From the NCBI GenBank assembly GCA_966250015.1, contig CBINFS010000059.1, positions 1 to 19,921 of the forward strand: DNA of 19,921 bases, read 5' to 3'. The first letter of the stretch is position 1. Each line of letters starts with the position of its first letter. A model generated the notes under the pieces. It ran no database searches. It was not told the DNA's origin and worked only from the letters and a program-made list of their open reading frames with translations. This stretch comes from CBINFS01 sp966250015. GTDB lineage: Bacteria > Bacteroidota > Rhodothermia > Rhodothermales > DASSAV01. Below are positions 14,534 to 19,921 of this stretch, one piece after another. Position numbers and translations under genes: made by a program.

Positions 14534-14634
14534 GTCATTCCGGACTTGAGCCGGAACCCGGGAGGGGATGCGCAGGGCTGAACCATATAACCCGAATGAA
14601 ACGTTTCCTGGATCTCCGCCTTCGCGGAAATGAC
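14534..14634 (-). repeat. Composite inverted repeat element, copy 1 (101 bp)
   Basis: The element starts GTCATTCCGG and ends GGAAATGAC. One module is TTCCGG-ACTTGAG-CCGGAA (14538-14556). The other is TCCGC-CTTC-GCGGA (14615-14628). Read on the minus strand it has the same order, ends and length (101 against 102 bp) as the element at 19546-19647, with a diverged spacer. The arrangement resembles a BIME, two REP units in inverted orientation. Confidence 0.7.
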
Positions 14635-14829
14635 GTATTGAGTAAGGTCTTAATCGCACCTTCGGTCTACCCCTTCAAAAAACATCAGCGCCCATCTGCG
14701 TCATCTGCGGATTGTAGTCCAATCTCTCTTCGCGTCTTCGCGACTTCGCGTGAGCCATCATTTTCCCGCCTTTGACCAGTTAAATGTCGCTTTGCGTATT
14801 TCTCGCGAAGCCGCGCATAACCCTACAGA

Positions 14830-14866
14830 TTGACACAATTTAGCCGATAACTCCACTGCGCGGTGG
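14830..14866 (+). promoter_or_regulatory. Possible promoter/operator of the hybrid kinase gene
   Basis: A perfect TTGACA lies at 14830-14835. Seventeen bases further, the interrupted palindrome CCACTGCGCGGTGG covers 14853-14866, where a -10 box would be expected. There is no TATAAT-like sequence, so this may be an operator rather than a working sigma-70 promoter. Weak evidence. Confidence 0.25.
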
Positions 14867-14897
14867 GGTAAGTACGCCGTGTCCACGTCTGGACTTT

Positions 14898-17800
14898 GTG
14901 ACGTTAATGGGCAGCAAAACGAGGGAAATGGAAGAAGCCTTTAGTAACAGGCCGTGTTGCGACGAACTCTTACGCTTTCAACATATATTCGAACATACAC
15001 TTGAGCCGATTGTATTCCACAAGTGGGGTATCATCTCGGATTTCAACCCTGCCGCCCTGCACCTCATCGGGGGCGAGAACCGGGAAGACTTCCTGAGCAG
15101 GTCAGTTTTTGATTTCATCCACCCGAAGGACCACAAGCCGGTCGAGGACCGCATCCAGCAGATGTACCGAACCGGGGAGCCGGCCGGTCCGGCAGAGATC
15201 CGGCTCAAGCGCGTGGACGGCGCCATCATCTACGTCGAGCTGCTTTCCGTTCCCCTCACGCTCCGGGGCGAGCGTGTAGTACAGGTCACCCTGCGCGACG
15301 TGACCGAGCGCAGGAAGGCCCAGATCGCCTACGAACGCAGCGAATACTTCTGGCGCACCCTCATCGAGCACGCCGCCGACGGCATCTTCGTCGTCCAGCT
15401 CGACGGCAGGGTCGTCGAGGTCAACTCGCGCGCATGCGAAATGACGGGGCAGACCCGCTCAGAGCTGCTCGAGCTGAACCTGAACCAGCTTTTTGCCGAC
15501 CACTACGACGGCGACGAACGCGCCCTCTGGCGCGCGATACGGAAGGGAGAGACGGCACGGTTCGAGCGCTGGATCAAAGGCCCTCGCGGTTCGACGCTTC
15601 CCGTCGAGGTCCACCTCGGCCTCGTCGACGATACCATCGTCGAGATCATCGTCCGCGACATTTCCGAGCGTAAAAAAGCCCAGAACGAGCTCTTCGCACT
15701 CGAAACGAGGTGGCGGGCGCTCGTCGATTATTACCCCGAGCCCATTCTGATAACGGAGGGCGAGAAAATTCTCTTCATGAACCGGGCCGGCCTGACCGTC
15801 GCGGGCTTCGAGTCGGCCGACGACGCCAAAGGGCGATCGCTCGAGGACGTGGTTCCGGAATACATGCACAGTGTGCTCGACGCAAGGATCACGCGGGGCG
15901 CACGAGGCGAGATCCTCCCCCCCACCACCTACCCGATTCACACACCCGACGGCGAGGTCCGACACTTCGAAGTCACTTCGACGCCCGTCGTGTACGAAGG
16001 TCGAGCCGCCGTTCAGACCATCGCCCGCGACATCACACGCCAGAAGCAGGTCGAAGAGGCGTTGATCAAGAGCGAACGGTTGCTCCGTGCGATCGTAACC
16101 AATCTGCCGGTGGTCGTCTGTGCCATCGATCCTTCCGGAGTCGTCACAATGATCGAAGGCAAAGGCCTCGAAAACTTGCCGGTGAGAGCTCCGGAGCTGA
16201 TAGGCCACTCGATTTTTGCCATCTGCAAGGAATTTCCAGCGATCGTCGACGCGTTCCAGCAGGCCGCCGCCGGCCAGCCGGCACACACGACGGTCGAATT
16301 CACGTCCTCCTGCTTCGAGCTGTGGCTGGCGCCCGTAACGACGCCCGAATCCGGCGAGCATGCCGGCGTGATCATCCTGGCAATGGACATCACCGAACGC
16401 ATGAAAGCCGTGGAGGCTCAGAAAAACAGCGAGGTGTTCCTCGATTCGGTCGTCGAGAACCTGCCCATCCAGCTTTACGTCAAGGACGCCGCCGACCTCC
16501 GGTACGTCCGCTGCAATCGCGTCTACGAGGAGGTGATGGGAAAAGATCGCTCGGAGCTCATCGGCAAAAGCGACCACGAGCTCTTCCCGCCCGAGATCGC
16601 CGAAACGTTCATCGCGCAGGACCGCATGGTTCTCGAAACGGGCGCCATGATCATGTACACCGACGAAACGATGCAGACCCCCAACTTCGGCGAGCGCATC
16701 TACCGGTCTCGCAAGCTGCCCATCACCGACGCGAGCGGCAAGCCCCGGTACGTTCTCGGCATCTCGGAAGACGTGACCGACGAAAAGCACGCGCAGCAGG
16801 CCCTCCTCGACTCCGAGCAGCGCTACCGGGCCATCATGGAAAACGCCGGCGACGCCGTCATCATCGCCGAGTCCGGCACGGGCAGGCTCATCGACGCCAA
16901 CCGGCAAACGTCCGACCTCACCGGCTACACACACGACGAGCTGCTCTCGATGACGCTCACCGACCTCTATACACCGGGATCCATCGACGCCACCGAGCTT
17001 CATTTCAACGGAAGCCAAGACGTTGAAACGACACACCGGTACCGGCGCCACGTGCGGCACAAAGCCGGGCACGACATTCCCATCGACGTCAGCTCCAGCC
17101 ACCTGACCATCAAAGGCAACACCTACATGTTGGGCATCCTCCGCGACATGACCATGCAGCGGCAGTACGAGGCGGGGCTGGTCGAGGCAAAGGAGCGCGC
17201 CGAAGAGCTGAGCCGGCTCAAAACGGCCTTCCTGGCCAACATGAGCCACGAGATCCGGACGCCGCTGACGTCGATCATCGGCTTCGCCGACGTGCTGGCC
17301 GAGGAGATCCCCGCAGAGCACCGCGAGTTTGCCCACCTGATCCAGGCCGGTGGCAGGCGTCTCCTCGACACGCTCAACTCGGTGCTCGACCTCGCCCAGC
17401 TCGAAAGCCGCTCGCTCAAGCTCAACCCGGAAATCATACACGTCAACGACCACCTGCGGGACGTCGTCCGTCTCTTCGAGCCCCGCGCCGCAGCGCGCGG
17501 GCTCTACCTGAAGCTCGACCTCCCCGACCGGTCGCCCCTGGCGGTCCTCGACAGGGCTGCATTCGACCGGATCATGAACAACCTGCTCTCCAACGCCCTC
17601 AAGTTCACCCTCGAAGGCGGCGTGACGATATCTGCGAAGATCGACGACGAAAGCGTCATCGTCGAGGTGACGGATACCGGCGTCGGCATCAGCGAGTCGT
17701 TCCTGCCCTTCGTTTTTGACGAGTTCAAACAGGAGTCCGACGGCCTCGGGCGAGAGTTCGAAGGGAACGGCCTCGGCATGAACATCACGAAGCGTCTGGT

Positions 17801-18323
17801 CGAGGTGATGAACGGACAGATCAGCGTCCGGAGTAAAAAAGGTGTGGGTACGACGTTTACCGTCTCCTTCCCGAGGTCTTCGAGGCTCGTGAAAGAGGCG
17901 CAGCACGAGCACGAACAGACGGCCGCCGCGACCACCACGGTGCGTCCCCGTGTGCTCGCGCTCGACGACGAGCCCAACGTCCTGATCCTGCTCCAACGGC
18001 TCCTCGGATCCGCTTACGACCTCCACGTCGTCGGCAGCTACGAAGAAGCCATCAAAATGGCCCGACGATCCAATTGGGACCTGATCCTGCTCGACATCAA
18101 CCTGAAAAACGGCAGGAACGGAATAGAGGTGCTTCAGGAGCTCCGGACGATGCCGGCCCACGCGTCGACGCCGGTCGTGGCCCTGACGGCGCGTGCAATG
18201 CCGGGCGATCGGGAAGAGCTGATCAAGGCCGGATTCGACGACTACCTCAGTAAGCCTTTCACCGGAACCCGGCTCAAGGAGGTCATCGCAAAAGTCCTCG
18301 AAACCCACAAGGACGGCGCGTGA
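14898..18323 (+). CDS. Soluble hybrid histidine kinase with six PAS domains and a receiver
   Basis: A 1141-residue protein without membrane helices or signal peptide, so a cytoplasmic sensor. Six PAS/PAC units follow one another at about 28-140, 148-262, 270-386, 392-506, 512-632 and 640-758; most end in a DIT/DVTER-type PAC motif. The kinase core has H784 in LANMSHEIRTPLTSIIGF, N box NNLLSNALKF (894-903), G1 DTGVGI (926-931) and G2 GNGLGM (956-961). A C-terminal receiver (about 1018-1133) has D1023/D1024, phosphoacceptor D1066 in LILLDINLKNG, T1097 and K1119. The phosphate would pass from H784 to D1066 and then to a separate Hpt protein, which is not encoded here. The fourth PAS repeat is the most divergent. 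Start is uncertain: GTG 14898 is counted from; ATG 14907 and ATG 14928 (GAGG just upstream) are in frame. It converges on nadA, 10 bp away. Confidence 0.94.
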   Translation: MTLMGSKTREMEEAFSNRPCCDELLRFQHIFEHTLEPIVFHKWGIISDFNPAALHLIGGENREDFLSRSVFDFIHPKDHKPVEDRIQQMYRTGEPAGPAEIRLKRVDGAIIYVELLSVPLTLRGERVVQVTLRDVTERRKAQIAYERSEYFWRTLIEHAADGIFVVQLDGRVVEVNSRACEMTGQTRSELLELNLNQLFADHYDGDERALWRAIRKGETARFERWIKGPRGSTLPVEVHLGLVDDTIVEIIVRDISERKKAQNELFALETRWRALVDYYPEPILITEGEKILFMNRAGLTVAGFESADDAKGRSLEDVVPEYMHSVLDARITRGARGEILPPTTYPIHTPDGEVRHFEVTSTPVVYEGRAAVQTIARDITRQKQVEEALIKSERLLRAIVTNLPVVVCAIDPSGVVTMIEGKGLENLPVRAPELIGHSIFAICKEFPAIVDAFQQAAAGQPAHTTVEFTSSCFELWLAPVTTPESGEHAGVIILAMDITERMKAVEAQKNSEVFLDSVVENLPIQLYVKDAADLRYVRCNRVYEEVMGKDRSELIGKSDHELFPPEIAETFIAQDRMVLETGAMIMYTDETMQTPNFGERIYRSRKLPITDASGKPRYVLGISEDVTDEKHAQQALLDSEQRYRAIMENAGDAVIIAESGTGRLIDANRQTSDLTGYTHDELLSMTLTDLYTPGSIDATELHFNGSQDVETTHRYRRHVRHKAGHDIPIDVSSSHLTIKGNTYMLGILRDMTMQRQYEAGLVEAKERAEELSRLKTAFLANMSHEIRTPLTSIIGFADVLAEEIPAEHREFAHLIQAGGRRLLDTLNSVLDLAQLESRSLKLNPEIIHVNDHLRDVVRLFEPRAAARGLYLKLDLPDRSPLAVLDRAAFDRIMNNLLSNALKFTLEGGVTISAKIDDESVIVEVTDTGVGISESFLPFVFDEFKQESDGLGREFEGNGLGMNITKRLVEVMNGQISVRSKKGVGTTFTVSFPRSSRLVKEAQHEHEQTAAATTTVRPRVLALDDEPNVLILLQRLLGSAYDLHVVGSYEEAIKMARRSNWDLILLDINLKNGRNGIEVLQELRTMPAHASTPVVALTARAMPGDREELIKAGFDDYLSKPFTGTRLKEVIAKVLETHKDGA

Positions 18324-18333
18324 GTCGCCGCGC

Positions 18334-19326
18334 CTACCGAATCGCCTGGCTCATCTCGAGCATGCGTTCGATCGGGCGAAGCGCCTTCAGACGGATCTCC
18401 TCGGGCATGGTGATCTCCGGCTGCTCGTGGACGAGGGCAAGGTACAGCTTTTCGATCGTGTTGAGCCGCATGTGCGGGCACTGGTTGCAGCTGCACCCGT
18501 TCTCTGGAGGGGCAGGGATGAACGTCTTCCCCGGATTGTCCTTCTTCATCTGATGGAGGATACCCTCCTCGGTCGCGACGATGAACGTGTCCTTTTCGCT
18601 CTCCCGGGCGAACCGGCGGATCGCACTCGTCGAGCCGATGAAGTCTGCGTGCCGCAGAACGGCCTCCTCACATTCCGGGTGAGCCAAAACTGGCGCATCC
18701 GGGTAACGAACCTTCAGCCGGACGAGCTTTTGCTCGCTGAAGACCTCGTGTACGATGCACGTGCCGTTCCAGAGCACCATGTCCCTCCCGGTCTTCTCCG
18801 AAAGGAAGCGGCCGAGGTTGCGATCCGGTGCAAAAATGATCGGCTGGTCCTCGGGGATCTGCCGGATGATGTGCTCGGCGTTCGACGACGTCACAATGAC
18901 GTCGGTGAGGGCTTTCGTCGCCGCTGTGCAGTTGATGTACGAAATCACGACGTGCCCCGGGTGCTGCTCGATGAAGGCAGCAAATTCATCCGCCGGGCAG
19001 GAGTCCGCCAGCGAGCAGCCGGCATTCAGATCGGGCAGAATGACCTTTTTCGTCGGATTGAGGATCTTTGCCGTCTCGGCCATGAAGTGTACGCCGGCGA
19101 AGACGATCAGGTCGGCCTGCGTTTCCGCCGCCCGCCGCGCCAGCTCGAGCGAATCCCCGATGTAATCCGCCACGTCCTGTATGTTCGGCTCCTGGTAATA
19201 GTGCGCCAGCAAAACCGCGTTTTTTTCTTTTTTTAACCGCTCGATCTCTTCAAACAGATCGAGTGACGGATCTATCTCAGCCTCGACGTAGCCAATTTCC
19301 GGGTCCAGAACGGCGAGTTCAGTCAT
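18334..19326 (-). CDS. nadA: Quinolinate synthase NadA
   Basis: A 330-residue quinolinate synthase. It condenses iminoaspartate with dihydroxyacetone phosphate to quinolinate in de novo NAD synthesis, in the cytoplasm. The three [4Fe-4S] ligands are seen at C104 (DLNAGCSLADSC), C190 (WNGTCIVHE) and C283 (GCSCNQCPHMRLNT). Active-site motifs include LLAHYYQEPNIQDVADYIGD, VFAGVHFMAETAKIL, SYINCTAATKA, FAPDRNLGR and HPEC. Length and domain layout (three similar subdomains) fit the shorter NadA type. The ATG at 19326 is the only sensible start. nadB and nadC are not in the window. Near the N terminus, ERLKKEKN is encoded by seven A, one G, seven A (about 19219-19235), a possible slippage site. Confidence 0.97.
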   Translation of the reverse strand: MTELAVLDPEIGYVEAEIDPSLDLFEEIERLKKEKNAVLLAHYYQEPNIQDVADYIGDSLELARRAAETQADLIVFAGVHFMAETAKILNPTKKVILPDLNAGCSLADSCPADEFAAFIEQHPGHVVISYINCTAATKALTDVIVTSSNAEHIIRQIPEDQPIIFAPDRNLGRFLSEKTGRDMVLWNGTCIVHEVFSEQKLVRLKVRYPDAPVLAHPECEEAVLRHADFIGSTSAIRRFARESEKDTFIVATEEGILHQMKKDNPGKTFIPAPPENGCSCNQCPHMRLNTIEKLYLALVHEQPEITMPEEIRLKALRPIERMLEMSQAIR

Positions 19327-19545
19327 TTCGGCACAAGCCTGATTAATTGAAGACCAATTTGTCCCATATTAAGGGATCAAGCATTTAAAACGAAACAAAA
19401 AGTGTATGGTTCGACCTTTTTCTTCGGTAGAAACGGGGTTTCGATTGCCTGTCCGCCGATGGCCGCAGATTGGCGCAGATGATTTTTCGGCTCGACGTTG
19501 ACCGTAGGCGAAACGCTTATCGCTGACAAAGACCTTTCCCAACAC

Positions 19546-19647
19546 GTCATCTCCGCGAAGGCGGAGATCCAGGCGGCGATTGCCTATGGCACTGACTTAT
19601 AGGTGAGCCGCACGGTTGCATGGATGCCGGATCAAGTCCGGAATGAC
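19546..19647 (+). repeat. Composite inverted repeat element, copy 2 (102 bp)
   Basis: The element starts GTCATCTCCGC and ends TCCGGAATGAC. The first module is ATCTCCGC-GAAG-GCGGAGAT (19549-19568). The second is CCGGA-TCAAG-TCCGG (19627-19641). The spacer shares TTATAGG, GAGCC and GCAT in order with copy 1 (14534-14634, opposite strand). A CCGCAGAT match precedes both copies by about 76-83 bp in the same relative orientation. Confidence 0.7.
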
Positions 19648-19873
19648 GTCATTTTAAGGTTTGCGGCATCAGGACAAGCCCAGCCAATGGTATGGCTCAC
19701 CGCATAGTTTTCTCCTGGCACCAATTCTGAAATCGCCGGGCCGCGCGTCCGGGATCCATCGCGCGTTTAGCGAACGGCGCTCACGGCACAACCTCTCTAT
19801 TCTAGCACATTGCAACCCGCGCCGTTCGGTACGGGTGGTGGGTATCTTGGGGAGAGATGGATCCGTGCGTTTC

Positions 19874-19921
19874 GATTTCAAAGGGGTTTTCTGCTTCTCT
19901 TTTGACCCGGCAAAAGAGAAG
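19874..19921. repeat. 48-bp terminal direct repeat, right copy
   Basis: Identical to bases 1-48. The hairpin arms are at 19894-19904 and 19911-19921, so the sequence stops exactly at the end of the hairpin. See the left copy for interpretation. Confidence 0.9.

Larger units (their letters stand above)
14280..14897. other. Repeat-rich intergenic region
   Basis: No gene is credible here. It contains a single CCGG-type hairpin (14443-14464), a composite inverted element (14534-14634), and low-complexity matches to the common CGCAGAT and CTTCGCGTCTTCGCG repeats (about 14690-14755). Its last 70 bp should carry the promoter of the hybrid kinase. A 61-codon minus-strand ORF (14474-14659) is just the translated repeat, recognisable by the peptide RHFREGGDP. 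Confidence 0.6.
19327..19921. other. Repeat-rich right flank
   Basis: No gene is credible. It holds the nadA promoter (not identifiable), a CCGCAGAT/GCAGATG low-complexity match (about 19463-19487), the second composite inverted element (19546-19647), a further degenerate CCGG-type module (about 19736-19765) and the terminal hairpin repeat. A 70-codon minus-strand ORF (19669-19881) is rich in Arg, overlaps repeat sequence and is not believed. Confidence 0.6.

Noticed and set aside
14474..14659. 61-codon minus-strand ORF
   Set aside because: It is translated repeat sequence (RHFREGGDP is a typical artefact of such palindromic repeats).
14690..14755. CRISPR-like array of short repeats
   Set aside because: The CTTCGCG and ATCTGCG words are contiguous low-complexity repeats without unique spacers; no cas gene is present.
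15459..18308. 949-codon open frame on the minus strand, antisense to the hybrid kinase
   Set aside because: It mirrors a well-supported PAS/HisKA/receiver protein; its product is acidic low-complexity with no domain. Strong third-position GC bias creates such antisense frames.
1..19921. Whole window as a small circular plasmid
   Set aside because: The terminal overlap allows it, but there is no replication initiator, partition or mobilisation gene and the cargo is chromosomal; kept only as an alternative.

Overview
The window reads as ordinary chromosome from a GC-rich, free-living Gram-negative bacterium. Two LytTR/LuxR-type two-component regulators, weak or absent Shine-Dalgarno sites before many genes, a bacterial CDC48/VCP-type ATPase and a lipoprotein ModA make a Rhodothermia/Bacteroidota-like host the best guess. 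That placement is inference only; there is no rRNA or phylogenetic marker here. The first 48 bases are repeated exactly as the last 48 bases, so the sequence is probably a whole assembly contig that broke at a dispersed hairpin repeat. A 19.87-kb circle is possible but less likely, because I see no replication, partition or mobilisation gene.

Layout. Positions 1-662 hold no convincing gene but a cluster of GTCATTCCGA-type dispersed repeats. A family 15 glycoside hydrolase (711-2492, +) follows and ends toward a bidirectional terminator. On the minus strand come a 67-residue helical protein and a double-ring CDC48-type AAA+ ATPase (3121-5421). Next is a convergent, overlapping pair of small genes (5703-5906 + and 5799-6167 -). 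A LytS/LytR-type two-component operon on the minus strand follows (kinase 7103-8266, regulator 6252-7058). Then there is a decayed MntA-type nucleotidyltransferase (8564-8839, -) and an orphan NarL/LuxR response regulator (8992-9684, -).

The plus strand then carries an exported VOC/epimerase-like protein, a 54-residue membrane protein, a small CxxC/HxHC protein and an orphan OmpR/PhoB response regulator (10082-12120). Past a minus-strand terminator lie a 66-residue gene and modB-modA (12632-14279, -), without modC. A repeat-rich gap (14280-14897) precedes a soluble six-PAS hybrid histidine kinase (14898-18323, +), which is convergent with nadA (18334-19326, -). A second repeat-rich gap ends the window.

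How the genes relate. There is no single pathway. The dominant theme is signal transduction: four receiver domains and two kinases, of which only the LytS/LytR pair is an obvious cognate set. The rest is housekeeping: quinolinate synthesis for NAD, molybdate uptake, protein unfolding and alpha-glucan or trehalose hydrolysis. I found no defence island, CRISPR, prophage or biosynthetic cluster. The least ordinary features are the inverted pair of mosaic repeat elements flanking the kinase-nadA segment, the terminal repeat, the degraded MntA gene, the orphan modAB, and several small uncharacterised genes.
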